A DNA stretch of 38,645 nucleotides from an uncultured Paraprevotella sp. (GCA_944319925.1 CALUFQ010000030.1:1-38645), one strand, 5' to 3'. Counted from the stretch's first letter, positions 16,002 to 24,773 are shown. The notes: generated by a model not told the origin, from the sequence alone. Numbers and translations are program-made.

Positions 16002-18443
16002 CTAAATCTTCACACTCACTTTCTTGCCTTTGTAAGACACCGTCTTTTCCTTTCCGTCGGGCAGGACGACGCGGAACTTGCGCTCTGCAATCATCCCCTT
16101 GTACTCGCCCTTGCGGGCACCGATGGTCAGGCGGCGGGCCGAGTCGTCCCACGTCATCGGGATTTCCGTGTAAGCCCCCTTCTCGTAGTTGTAATTGTCA
16201 AACTCGTCCTCGTAGAGAGTGAAGCTGCCATCGGCACCCGGATAAACACGCACCGTCAACTCGTCCCAAGGCTTCTCCATGGCATACTGCACATCGGGGC
16301 CGAAGGGCACAATGCTGCCCGCCTTGATATATAGAGGTATAAGGTCGAGTGTCGTCTCGCGGGTGATTTCCTGTCCGCCGTCCATCTTCTCGTTTGTCCA
16401 GAAATCATACCATTCCGTGCCGGCCGGCAAGTAGAGCGTTGTGGACTTCTTTGCCGTGAAGTCAGCGTTCACGACATCGTTGCCCGACTTGCCCGCGTTG
16501 TCGCGGTCCCAGCCGCTCTGTTCGTCCACCTTCACCACTTTCTCGGGCGTGTATTGCGCCTCCAGCACAGGAGCCACGAGGATAGCCTTGCCGAACATGT
16601 ACTCGTCGTTCATGTCCCAAACCTTCTTGTCCTTCGGGAAGTCCATCACGAGGGCACGCATGAACGTGGACTGGCGGTGGGAAACGTCCCAAGAGGTGGA
16701 ATAGATGTAAGGCAACAGGGAGTAGCGCAGACGGATCATCTTCTCAATGGCGTCATACACCGGCTCACCCTTTTTGCCGAACTGGTAAATCTCGCGGGGC
16801 GTGTCGGCACCGTGGGAACGCATCATCGGCGTAAACGTGCCGAACTGCAGCCAACGCACATAGAGTTCCTGATAGAGCGGATTCTTGGGAGCCGTTCCGT
16901 CATTCCAGCTCTTGTTATACTGTCCGGCAAAGAAGCCGCCAATGTCGTTGTTCCAATGCGGCATGCCGCAGAGCGAGAAGTTCAGTCCGGCAGGCACCTG
17001 TGCGCGCAACGTTTCCCAAGAAGAGCCCACGTCGCCCGACCACACGTTGGCTCCGTAACGTTGCTGGCCGATGTAACCGGAACGTGTCAGGATGAACACA
17101 CGCTTGTCGGAAGTCACAGCACGCTGATGGTCATACACGCCGCCCACGCTCATGAGCGGATAGGCGTTGCGCACCCGGCGGAACGTGCCCATCACCGTTT
17201 TTTGATCCAAGTCGCTGGGTTTAAAGGACAGGTGATCTGGCTCCGTAGAATCCATCCACCATGCATCCATGCCATACTTGAAGATACCATCTTTCAAATA
17301 TTTCCAATAAATGTCGCGCGCCTCTGGCGAATAAGCATCATACACCCTTACTCCCGAGGGATATTCCATATCAGGCGGCCAGGTCTCAAGTCCGGACTGT
17401 GGCCAGGTTTGGAAATCATAAAGCAACCCCTTGGCGGCCAGTTCACGATAAGGTTTCGTGGCAGGGCCGAAAGAAGACCATATAGAGATTGCCATGTGCG
17501 CGTTCATCGCATGCACGTCATCAAGCATTTTCTGAGGATTAGGATACTGAGTATTGGTAAAATCCATCCCGTTCCACAAATAATTGTGTCCCCAATACTG
17601 CCAGTCTTGGATAATGCCATCGAGGGGCACACCCAGTTCGCGGTACTTGCGCACCACGCCGACCGTCTCATCCTGGCTCTTGTAGCGTTCCTTGCTCTGC
17701 CAGTAACCATACGTCCACAAGGGGAACATGGGCACCTCGCCCGTCAGGTAGCGCACCTGCGCCACCACCCCGTCGGCATCTCCGCCGTACATCACGTAGT
17801 AGTCCATGCAGTCACCCACGTCCGAACGGAAGGAAGTCTCGTTCGCGTCATCCACGAAAAGCGTCGGGGAATAGTTGTCCCAATACAGGCCATAACCCTT
17901 GGTGGTTTGGAAGAAAGGAGAATAGTCTTCCGTGTTGCCCTGAATCATGTTCTTCCTCACACCACGTTGAGACATCTTTCCGTTCTGCCACTGTCCAAGC
18001 CCATAGATGGCCTCGTCCTTCTCCAACTCGAACGGCTGGTAAACCGTGAACGTCGGTGTGCCGGCATCGTTGAACGGAGTGAACATCTTGTCCGTCTGCT
18101 TCTCGCGCAACAACTCGTCGCCGCCCACAGCAAACGTAATCACGCCCGAAGAGGCATTCAGCGTTACGTCCAGCGTCTTGCTGTCGAGCACGATGTTGCC
18201 GTCTTTCGTTGAAGTTTTGAAACTCACCTCGCCCGGTTTGGCCACCACGGCCAGGCTCTGCTTGTCCACGCTCTTACCCGCAGGCGTCTTTACCACGCGC
18301 ACCACCGTGGGAGAGAAGTACTGCACCTCCACGTCCACGCCGTTCACCGTCGTGCGGATGCCGTGGTCTGTCTTTTGGTACTCCTGGGCGGACAGGAATG
18401 CCACGCAAAACAGCCCGCCCAAGGTCAACATTGTTTTTTTCAT
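16002..18443 (-). CDS. Secreted glycoside hydrolase family 31 (alpha-xylosidase/alpha-glucosidase type)
   Basis: A retaining alpha-glycosidase of 813 residues. A signal peptide (MKKTMLTLGGLFCVAFLSAQ) selects the ATG at 18443 over an upstream in-frame start. The N-terminal beta-sandwich has GLGQWQNGKM, where the sugar-contacting loop lies. The catalytic barrel contains GVPLDGIIQDWQYWG (about 271-285), the nucleophile Asp398 in WWMDSTEPD and the acid/base Asp471 in WSGDVGSSWE; NNDIGGFF follows. The WWMDSTEPD form resembles alpha-xylosidases (YicI/xyloglucan type), so xyloglucan side-chain removal is plausible, but alpha-glucosidase action is not excluded. It has its own promoter with boxes shared with the GH97 promoter. 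Confidence 0.93.
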   Translation of the reverse strand: MKKTMLTLGGLFCVAFLSAQEYQKTDHGIRTTVNGVDVEVQYFSPTVVRVVKTPAGKSVDKQSLAVVAKPGEVSFKTSTKDGNIVLDSKTLDVTLNASSGVITFAVGGDELLREKQTDKMFTPFNDAGTPTFTVYQPFELEKDEAIYGLGQWQNGKMSQRGVRKNMIQGNTEDYSPFFQTTKGYGLYWDNYSPTLFVDDANETSFRSDVGDCMDYYVMYGGDADGVVAQVRYLTGEVPMFPLWTYGYWQSKERYKSQDETVGVVRKYRELGVPLDGIIQDWQYWGHNYLWNGMDFTNTQYPNPQKMLDDVHAMNAHMAISIWSSFGPATKPYRELAAKGLLYDFQTWPQSGLETWPPDMEYPSGVRVYDAYSPEARDIYWKYLKDGIFKYGMDAWWMDSTEPDHLSFKPSDLDQKTVMGTFRRVRNAYPLMSVGGVYDHQRAVTSDKRVFILTRSGYIGQQRYGANVWSGDVGSSWETLRAQVPAGLNFSLCGMPHWNNDIGGFFAGQYNKSWNDGTAPKNPLYQELYVRWLQFGTFTPMMRSHGADTPREIYQFGKKGEPVYDAIEKMIRLRYSLLPYIYSTSWDVSHRQSTFMRALVMDFPKDKKVWDMNDEYMFGKAILVAPVLEAQYTPEKVVKVDEQSGWDRDNAGKSGNDVVNADFTAKKSTTLYLPAGTEWYDFWTNEKMDGGQEITRETTLDLIPLYIKAGSIVPFGPDVQYAMEKPWDELTVRVYPGADGSFTLYEDEFDNYNYEKGAYTEIPMTWDDSARRLTIGARKGEYKGMIAERKFRVVLPDGKEKTVSYKGKKVSVKI

Positions 18444-18482
18444 AAATCCTATCATTAAGTTTAAGGGTTTCTTTCGATACCG

Positions 18483-18512
18483 CAAAGTTACACCTTTCAC
18501 ACATTCCCACAA
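18483..18512 (-). promoter_or_regulatory. Promoter of the GH31 gene
   Basis: TAACTTTG (minus strand, 18490-18483) is a consensus -7 box. TTG at 18512-18510 sits 19 bp upstream. The leader to ATG 18443 is about 34 bases. Confidence 0.65.
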
Positions 18513-18518
18513 GTCATT

Positions 18519-18588
18519 CATGTTGAAAGCTTTTGCAAACATGTTGATTTCGACCCAACATGTTACGTAAACACAGTCCGCATGTTAC
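18519..18588. promoter_or_regulatory. Four CATGTT(G/A) boxes phased about 20 bp apart: putative activator sites
   Basis: CATGTTGA occurs at 18519 and 18540, and CATGTTAC at 18559 and 18581, with steps of 21, 19 and 22 bp, so all lie roughly on one helical face. The middle pair also forms the palindrome AACATGTTG-9-CAACATGTT (18538-18564). Counted from the predicted GH31 start the array spans about -42 to -111, a typical activator position. The same ATGTTAC word occurs as an inverted pair in front of the GH97 operon. Confidence 0.5.
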
Positions 18589-18589
18589 A

Positions 18590-19146
18590 TTTCACAAATA
18601 TTATGCTCGGAAAGTCCACAAAAAGTGCCCCAAGCGAGGCATTTCCCGCTTATCCGACGGAAATAGGGGATCAAAGGCTACGGCCGGAAACACGGGACAC
18701 CGACACGGGAACCTCCCTTGCCGTGGATGGATTCCATATTTCAGGGCTGCCAATACAGCACCTCTCGGAAGTAATTGATTTTTCCTGCGCGAAAAGGATT
18801 CATGCCGCCACGCACGGGATAATGACGGAACAGCCCGCATTCTTGGGGGGGTAACACCATCTGGAAAAACGAATTGAAGGAATTGAGTAATACAGAGTCC
18901 TGAATGTCGGCAGTCAAAGCCGGACGGAAAGAACTGTCCCGCCTCGCAGGGGGACGAGCCCGAAGGGGCGGAGGGGGCTCACACCCACGGGGGCGTAACG
19001 CCCCTTCTGTTCGCCGTGCGGCGGCCATAATGCCCTTTTGTTTCCCTTGCGGCGGCCATAATGGCCGTTTTGTTTCCTTTGCGGAACGATACGTGGGTGG
19101 GAAACCCCTCCGGCTCTTCGAGCCACCTCCCCTGCAAGGCGGAGGA
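18590..19146. other. Intergenic stretch with no recognisable gene
   Basis: Short open frames occur on both strands but none has a family signature. The right half is dominated by GC-rich low-complexity sequence, a 31-bp tandem duplication (19017-19078) and the approach to the 96-bp dispersed repeat. Confidence 0.55.
19017..19078 (+). repeat. 31-bp tandem duplication
   Basis: Two adjacent units starting TGCGGCGGCCATAATG (19017-19047 and 19048-19078) differ at a few positions around the CCC/GCC triplet and are followed by the beginning of a degenerate third unit (TTGCGGAACGATA). Confidence 0.7.
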
Positions 19147-19242
19147 GTTTTTTCTCCGCACGGGCAAGTGACGGGAAGCAGGGCATTTGATTACAAACGA
19201 ATATTCGGCAGTTGTTAAATCCACAAGATTAGGAACAGTTCC
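19147..19242 (+). repeat. 96-bp dispersed direct repeat, copy 2
   Basis: Same sequence as 9085-9180 with four substitutions and no gaps. It ends 29 bp before the GH43 terminator hairpin, mirroring the position of copy 1 next to the ompA terminator. Confidence 0.85.
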
Positions 19243-19271
19243 ATAATGACGGCACAGTTTCTAAAAACAAC

Positions 19272-19316
19272 GGGGCGGAAATGGCTGCCGAATATGCCGG
19301 CAACCGTTTCCGCCCC
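19272..19316 (-). terminator. Terminator of the GH97-esterase-GH43 operon
   Basis: GGGGCGGAAATGGCTGCCG (19272-19290) pairs with the complementary stretch ending at 19316, with a short AATATG loop and G-U pairs. Read on the minus strand it follows the GH43 stop by about 28 bases and is succeeded by GTTGTTTTT. Confidence 0.8.
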
Positions 19317-19344
19317 CTTTGCGTTCCAGAAACACGAATAACGG

Positions 19345-20688
19345 TTATTCAAACCGCCACCAGTCCCAATTCATCAAGTCCTTTCCATTGCCACGGAATA
19401 CAAACACCAAGTCGTGCGTCTTCTTGGCATCCGTCACCTCGCAAGTCATCTCTTGGTAGTTGTCTTGGCTGCCGGTTGCCTGCACCTGCAGCGTACCCAC
19501 CAACGGGCCGTCGGCATTGTCAAGGTGAATCTCTATGCTGCAATCCCCCTTGGCGGAAGCCACGGAAGCCGTGAACTTCTTCGCTCCACGCTTCCCGAAT
19601 GCCACGCCACGCAGGCGCAACGACTCGCCGTCGTCCACGTTCGTCACATACACGCCCTTGCCATTGGCAAACATATTCGTCTTCAGCCCGTAGCCCCAGG
19701 CCATCGTCTCGGCTTCCACGCGACGGTAAGGGTTGAAGTCTTCTATCTGTTCCAATTTCGTGTCCTTGAAATAAGGCACTTCCTGGATGGTCCCGTCATC
19801 ATTGTAGTGCATCTCGGCCACAGAGATGGAACGACGCTCGTGGTGTTCCTCCATTTCGAGGCGGAGCAAGTCGTAGTTCTGACCGAACACATAGCTCTTG
19901 CCCTTGTAATCAATGATGCCCGGGTGATTGCCGCGCGTACGGTCGGTAGGACGCATGATGTATCCTTTCACTTCCCACGGGCCGGTGGGATACTTGGCCA
20001 TTGCGTAACCGATGCCTTCGGGGCAGCACGTCGAAGCATAGGCCAGGTAATACTTGCCATCACGCTTGTAGAACCACGGGCCTTCCTGATAGTGCTCCAG
20101 CTTGCCTACGCGCACGATGGTGCCGCTGTAGGAAATCATGTCCTCGTTCAGCGTCACATAGTAAAGGTTCGGATTGCCCCAGTACATATAGGCCTGCCCG
20201 TCATCGTCAATCCACACCGTCGGGTCAATGTCGTCCCAATGCTCCTGCTGCCACACGAGCGGCTTGCCGAGGGGGTCCTTGAAAGGCCCGTAGGGCGAAT
20301 CGGACACCAGCACCCCAATGCCATTACCGTGCAGCGGGCAGTACATGTAGAACTTGCCATTGCGCTCAACGACCTGTTGTGCCCAAGCGCCATTGTCACG
20401 CTTACGCCAGGCGAACTCTTTCGTGGACGCTATCGTGCCGTGGTCGGTCCAGTTCACCATGTCGGTCGAGGTGTAGAGCTGCCAGTCAAGCATCTTGAAA
20501 CCGTAGCCCTGCGCATCGTCTTCATCATGTGAAGTGTAGAGGAATACCGTGTCGTTATAGACCATCGGCGCCGGATCGGCCGTATATTTGGTCTGGATAA
20601 TGGGATCCTGCGCCTGCATCGCAGCGGCGCAGAGCAAGGCTGCGCAAAGCAGTCCCCCTCTTGCGGAATTCTTTTTCAGCTGTTTCAT
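19345..20688 (-). CDS. Secreted glycoside hydrolase family 43 with C-terminal CBM6-like domain
   Basis: A 447-residue protein. The signal peptide (MKQLKKNSARGGLLCAALLCAAAMQAQ) is followed by a five-bladed beta-propeller. The three catalytic acids of GH43 are recognisable: base Asp38 in KYTADPAPMV, the pKa-modulating Asp155 in DDIDPTVWIDDDG, and general acid Glu202 in YQEGPWFYKR. The C-terminal roughly 120 residues (RRVEAETMAWGYGL...WDWWRFE) look like a CBM6 carbohydrate-binding module. GH43 enzymes of this layout are beta-xylosidases or alpha-L-arabinofuranosidases acting on arabinoxylan or arabinan fragments; which one cannot be told here. It is the last gene of the operon, 41 bp after the esterase gene. 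Confidence 0.92.
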   Translation of the reverse strand: MKQLKKNSARGGLLCAALLCAAAMQAQDPIIQTKYTADPAPMVYNDTVFLYTSHDEDDAQGYGFKMLDWQLYTSTDMVNWTDHGTIASTKEFAWRKRDNGAWAQQVVERNGKFYMYCPLHGNGIGVLVSDSPYGPFKDPLGKPLVWQQEHWDDIDPTVWIDDDGQAYMYWGNPNLYYVTLNEDMISYSGTIVRVGKLEHYQEGPWFYKRDGKYYLAYASTCCPEGIGYAMAKYPTGPWEVKGYIMRPTDRTRGNHPGIIDYKGKSYVFGQNYDLLRLEMEEHHERRSISVAEMHYNDDGTIQEVPYFKDTKLEQIEDFNPYRRVEAETMAWGYGLKTNMFANGKGVYVTNVDDGESLRLRGVAFGKRGAKKFTASVASAKGDCSIEIHLDNADGPLVGTLQVQATGSQDNYQEMTCEVTDAKKTHDLVFVFRGNGKDLMNWDWWRFE

Positions 20689-20729
20689 TGTCTTGTAGTA
20701 TTGTTGATTAAAATTAATTTGACTAAGGC

Positions 20730-21935
20730 TTATTTGGATTCATCCGCTTTCTTACCCGGAAAAAACAGCGGCAATGTCTCGGCCAAATAGGCACGGGCAT
20801 TCATCCACGTATGCCCGCCGCCTGTGGGGAATAGCTGATAGGAAATCCCCTTTTGGTCGAAATAACGCAAGTGGGCTTCCACTCCGGGACGCAAAAAATC
20901 GTCACTACCCACTCCAAACCATTTCAACCGGAAAAGCGAATTGGCCCGCGCGGCATCCCCGAACAGCGAAGCGAAATGTGCGTCCATCACTTCCGGCATC
21001 AGATAAGCCGCATATGCGCCCACGGCCGAAAAGAGGTCGGGATGCGAAAAGGCAGTAAACAAAGCCTGTCCACCACCACGCGAGAACCCGGCCACCACAC
21101 GGTCTTCACGACCCTGCCGCACCCGGAACTCCCGTTCCACGAATGGCATGATTTCTTCCGTCAACTCTGCCGTGAAGTCGGCATACATATCTGCCGAACG
21201 TGTCGAAGAAGGATTAGGAGTGCCGTAAAGCGGCATGTAACCATATGGCATCACAATGAGCATTTCTGCCGCCTGCCCTTCGGCAATGAGCCGGTCGGCA
21301 ATGACGTTTGCCCGCCCCACCTTGAACCATGTCTCTTCCGTGTCGGTCGTCCCGCTTATCAGATAAAGCACAGGGTAGTCTTTCCCCTGCGACGCATCAT
21401 AACCAGCCGGCGTATAGACCAACAAAGGACGGAAAGCCTTCATCCGCTTAGAATAATACGTGATGTAGCGCACCTGGCCGCCGGGAACATCGGCCTGCGG
21501 CATGTAGAGCGCATCATCGGAAGGCATCACCAACAGGCTGGCCTTGAACCGTTCGTTAGGAAACGTGAGCGGATTCGACGGGTCGGAAATCTCCACACCG
21601 TCCACCACAAACGAATACGGATAAATGTCCGCAGGCGCAATATCCATTGAGATGCGCCACACTCCATCCTCCCCTTTCATCATCGGGCGACGGCCTTGCA
21701 TGAACTGTCCACTCAGTTCCACGTTCTTTGCGCCCGGAGCCGACAAACTGAAAGTCACCTTGCCGCCCGCTTCCGTCACAGGAGACACCACGGGATTGTC
21801 CCACCCGCTAGGCTGGCGGCCTTTACCGCCGTCTCCGGCCTGACCGAAAGCTATGGAAGGGAAGCATGCCACGGCCGCCATGGCAACGCCGCACAGCGCA
21901 TGCTTCACCTTTTTTCTGATAATTGCTCCCTTCAT
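20730..21935 (-). CDS. Secreted carbohydrate esterase, CE1/feruloyl-esterase-like (alpha/beta hydrolase)
   Basis: About 401 residues. The signal peptide runs MKGAIIRKKVKHALCGVAMAAVACFPSIAFGQ, and the ATG at 21935 is preferred over the GTG at 21977, which overlaps the GH97 stop codon. An N-terminal Ig-like (CBM48/E-set) domain (about 48-140) contains APGAKNVELSGQF. The esterase-D-type hydrolase domain (about 155-390) has YPVLYLISGTTDTEETW as the oxyanion region. The nucleophile is Ser285 in GFSRGG, the acid is Asp345 or 346 in GVGSDDF, and the base is His375 in GGGHTW. Such enzymes remove feruloyl or acetyl groups from xylan, which would expose substrate for the GH43 and GH97 partners. It lies 34 bp after GH97. 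Confidence 0.88.
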   Translation of the reverse strand: MKGAIIRKKVKHALCGVAMAAVACFPSIAFGQAGDGGKGRQPSGWDNPVVSPVTEAGGKVTFSLSAPGAKNVELSGQFMQGRRPMMKGEDGVWRISMDIAPADIYPYSFVVDGVEISDPSNPLTFPNERFKASLLVMPSDDALYMPQADVPGGQVRYITYYSKRMKAFRPLLVYTPAGYDASQGKDYPVLYLISGTTDTEETWFKVGRANVIADRLIAEGQAAEMLIVMPYGYMPLYGTPNPSSTRSADMYADFTAELTEEIMPFVEREFRVRQGREDRVVAGFSRGGGQALFTAFSHPDLFSAVGAYAAYLMPEVMDAHFASLFGDAARANSLFRLKWFGVGSDDFLRPGVEAHLRYFDQKGISYQLFPTGGGHTWMNARAYLAETLPLFFPGKKADESK

Positions 21936-21969
21936 TCTACTCCCACTATTCCTATATATATATAGGGAA

Positions 21970-23919
21970 TTATTCACCGACCAGCACCACGCCGCCGTTT
22001 TTCGGGATGCTGAGCTTCATCTTCCCGTTCTTGCCCACGCGGCGTTCGGCCAGTTTGCCTTGCAGCTTTTCATCGTCTTCATAGCAAACCACCGTCTCGC
22101 CTGCGGCAAACATCGGCAGTTCCACTTCCAACTCGGCGGTCTCGTCTTGCGCATTCACACCGGCCACGTACCACGTGTCGCCATGACGGCGCGCCAGCAC
22201 GGCATACTTGCCGGGATAGCCGTCGATGAAACGCACGTCGTCCCATGTCGTGGGCACCCGCTTCATGAAGTCGATAGCCCATTCCGGTGCGTCCGTCAGG
22301 TTATTGGGTGTCAAAGCAAAATGCTGCACTGCGCTTTGGAACAGTATCGCCGTGGCCAACGCATACACGTCCGATGTCACACGCTGGCTTCCTTTCGGCG
22401 CGTTCTTCTTATTATAATATTTATTAAGGGTGCTCCCCCCGAAGTCCATGCTGCCCACCGTGTTGCGGATGAACGGGTGCAAAGTGGCGTTGAAAGCCTC
22501 CGCATCGCAGGCACCTTGCGAGAAATTCATATTCTCGCTGGCCAGCACAGCCTCGGCCGACACGAAATTGGGATACATACGCTCCCAACCGCGCGGCAAC
22601 GTGCAACCATGGTAAATCACCAAAAGCCCGTAGTCGTTCGCGTCGCTCAGGATATCTTCATACAACTTCATGGTCTCTTGCTTGTCGCTGCCGATAAAGT
22701 CCACCTTGATGCCGCGTATGCCCGCATCGCGCATCCACGCCATCTCGCGGCGGCGCACCGGGGTGCGGTCCATCCGCCCGCGCGGGCCCTGCGGCGCGTC
22801 GTTCCAATGGCCGTTGGAATTATACCAAAGGTAAAGTCCCACGCCCTTCGAAGCGGCATAGCGGGCCAGTTCCTCCATTTTCTTATAACCGATGCGTGAA
22901 TCCCACCAGGCATCCACGAGCACCGATTCATACCCCATGGCAGCCGCGAAATCCACATATTCCTTTTGCTCCTCATAGTTCATGCTCGCGTCGCCACGCA
23001 CAATCCAGCTCCACGTGCCACGGCCATACACGTAAGGACGCGAAGGCGCGTATTGCGGTTCCACCACATCGAAAGCCACCGTAGTCTCAGCGATGGGCGC
23101 CAACGTCGTGCCGACGGTAATGGTGCGCCAAGGCGTTTCGCCCGGCAACATCACGCCCGGATTCACCGTCCCGTTGCCATTGTATTCACCTTCCTGGGGG
23201 AAACCAATGGCATACGCCTGTCCTTTTCCACCCAACAAACGGCTGGCACAATAACGGCTGTCCACGCCTGTCTCGGAAATCAGCACCCATCCCTTGTCAC
23301 CCGTGCGGAACAGGCAAGGGAAGGAATAACCTTCGCCCCAACCATTCTTGCCCATCGTGTCATCCACCGTGTAGGAAGTCTCATAGCTGGGCGAAGTGCG
23401 GGCAAACCCGCCCATGGGCTTCGACTGCGGGCAAAGGAACGTGGTGCTGCCTTCGGGCAAGACAAAGCCCGTGGCCTCTTCCGCCACTACGGCGCACAGA
23501 CGGTCGCCTTGCGGATAAAGTTTATAACGGAATGCCACATCGTGGCCGCTCACGTGGAACTCCACGTCCATCACCCGTTTCCCGTCCTTGTAGAAAGGAC
23601 AAACGGCCCGCGTGGCCTGTACGTCCACGTGGCTGCGCTTGATGGTGCGCAGGTCATATTTGATTTCCTTCATCCCGATGCGGAAGGCCGAGTCGGCCAA
23701 GGTCATGCCCTGCGTCCAATCGCCCAAGTCCGTGCGCACCCCCAGCGGGGAATCCTCCACGAACACCACGCCGTTGTATGCCACATTATATATCGGACGG
23801 CCGCCGTCGTCGGAAACCGTCACACGCAACTTCTTGTCCGGCGACGAAAATTCCACCGTCGCCGCACTCACTCCCAAACAGGCGCAGGCCATGCCTGCCC
23901 ATAACAATAATCCTTTCAT
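21970..23919 (-). CDS. Secreted glycoside hydrolase family 97
   Basis: About 649 residues. The signal peptide MKGLLLWAGMACACLGVSA fixes the start at 23919; the frame continues upstream but into the promoter. The N-terminal super-beta-sandwich (VEFSSPDKKLRVTVS, SPLGVRTD) and the central barrel (YVDFAAAMGYESVLVDAWWD, GIKVDFIGSDKQ, YPNFVSAEAVLASE, NTVGSMDFGG) are the standard GH97 blocks. GH97 contains inverting alpha-glucosidases (SusB) and retaining alpha-galactosidase/beta-L-arabinopyranosidase types. The Asp in KVDF is where the retaining group has its nucleophile, but I cannot decide the mechanism. It is the first gene of the GH97-esterase-GH43 operon. Confidence 0.92.
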   Translation of the reverse strand: MKGLLLWAGMACACLGVSAATVEFSSPDKKLRVTVSDDGGRPIYNVAYNGVVFVEDSPLGVRTDLGDWTQGMTLADSAFRIGMKEIKYDLRTIKRSHVDVQATRAVCPFYKDGKRVMDVEFHVSGHDVAFRYKLYPQGDRLCAVVAEEATGFVLPEGSTTFLCPQSKPMGGFARTSPSYETSYTVDDTMGKNGWGEGYSFPCLFRTGDKGWVLISETGVDSRYCASRLLGGKGQAYAIGFPQEGEYNGNGTVNPGVMLPGETPWRTITVGTTLAPIAETTVAFDVVEPQYAPSRPYVYGRGTWSWIVRGDASMNYEEQKEYVDFAAAMGYESVLVDAWWDSRIGYKKMEELARYAASKGVGLYLWYNSNGHWNDAPQGPRGRMDRTPVRRREMAWMRDAGIRGIKVDFIGSDKQETMKLYEDILSDANDYGLLVIYHGCTLPRGWERMYPNFVSAEAVLASENMNFSQGACDAEAFNATLHPFIRNTVGSMDFGGSTLNKYYNKKNAPKGSQRVTSDVYALATAILFQSAVQHFALTPNNLTDAPEWAIDFMKRVPTTWDDVRFIDGYPGKYAVLARRHGDTWYVAGVNAQDETAELEVELPMFAAGETVVCYEDDEKLQGKLAERRVGKNGKMKLSIPKNGGVVLVGE

Positions 23920-23947
23920 TATTCCTTTCACTTGTTTTTTCACCGCC

Positions 23948-23955
23948 CAAAAATA
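23948..23955 (-). promoter_or_regulatory. -7 box of the GH97-esterase-GH43 operon
   Basis: TATTTTTG on the minus strand fits TAnnTTTG. No clear TTG element lies 20 bp upstream, consistent with dependence on an activator bound at 23985-24014. The leader is about 22 bases. Confidence 0.55.
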
Positions 23956-23984
23956 GGAAAAATAGAGAGAAAAAGGGTTTCCCG

Positions 23985-24014
23985 TTGTAACATAAACTTT
24001 GCGAAATGTTACAA
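23985..24014. promoter_or_regulatory. TTGTAACAT-12-ATGTTACAA palindrome: putative activator site
   Basis: The 9-bp arms are perfect inverted repeats (23985-23993 and 24006-24014), about 43 to 72 bases upstream of the predicted GH97 operon start. The half-site ATGTTAC is the same word as in the phased array at 18559-18588 upstream of GH31. Confidence 0.55.
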
Positions 24015-24089
24015 ACACAAAAAAATGGAAGGAAACTCACGGGATATGCACAATGGAACACGCCGCAACAGAATTTGCGACACTATGCC

Positions 24090-24770
24090 TCAACAGTCTG
24101 ACCCGGAACGGAAACTATGCCACAGACGGTCTTCGGGAAGCGGTGCTTCCACGCAAATTTCTTTTTTAGACACCGGATGAATAAAACAAATGCGGCGCGC
24201 ATGCAAGCTGATGCTGCCATCCGGATTGCTGCGCGGGGCACCATATTTCAGGTCACCTTTTATCGGGCAGCCAATTTTGGCCAATTGACAACGGATTTGA
24301 TGATGGCGCCCGGTCTTCAAATCCACTTCCAACAAATAATAACGGTCGGAACGACCGATGAGACGGTAATCGAGAATGGCCTGTTTCGCCCCCGGTTTCT
24401 CCGCATCGTAGGCATACGACTTGTTTTGCTTCTCGTTGCGCACCAGCCAATGACACAACTCCCCCTCGGGCAATGACGGACAATTCCCCACAATGGCCCA
24501 ATAGGTCTTTTTTACTTCTTTCGTGCGGAACATTTCGTTCAGCCGCGCCAACGCCTTTCCCGTGCGGGCAAAGACCACAAGCCCGCTCACGGGCCGGTCC
24601 AAACGATGCACCACGCCGAGGAACACGTTCCCCGGCTTGTGGTACTTCTGTTTGATATACTCCTTCACCTTCTCCGCAAGAGTCCGGTCGCCCGTCTTGT
24701 CGCCTTGGACGATTTCCGAACTTCTCTTGTTGACGATGATGATGTGGTTGTCTTCGTAAATTACATCCAT
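24090..24770 (-). CDS. RluA-family RNA pseudouridine synthase (single domain)
   Basis: A 226-residue pseudouridine synthase that isomerises uridine in rRNA or tRNA. The catalytic motif is VHRLDRPVSGLVVFAR (about 53-68) with the active Asp in HRLD; the usual Thr before SG is Val with a preceding Pro, which I believe is common in this subgroup. DLKTGRHHQIRCQLA (about 150-164) and LHARRICFIHP complete the catalytic domain. There is no N-terminal S4 RNA-binding domain, so it resembles RluA/TruC-sized enzymes rather than RluD. The target site is unknown. It begins 3 bp after the fabG stop and is probably co-transcribed with it. Confidence 0.92.
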   Translation of the reverse strand: MDVIYEDNHIIIVNKRSSEIVQGDKTGDRTLAEKVKEYIKQKYHKPGNVFLGVVHRLDRPVSGLVVFARTGKALARLNEMFRTKEVKKTYWAIVGNCPSLPEGELCHWLVRNEKQNKSYAYDAEKPGAKQAILDYRLIGRSDRYYLLEVDLKTGRHHQIRCQLAKIGCPIKGDLKYGAPRSNPDGSISLHARRICFIHPVSKKEICVEAPLPEDRLWHSFRSGSDC

Positions 24771-24773
24771 CGG

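Noticed and set aside
16554-18212. A 552-codon plus-strand frame antisense to GH31
   Set aside because: The minus-strand frame carries both GH31 catalytic acids and a signal peptide; the antisense frame is His/Arg/Val-rich without motifs.
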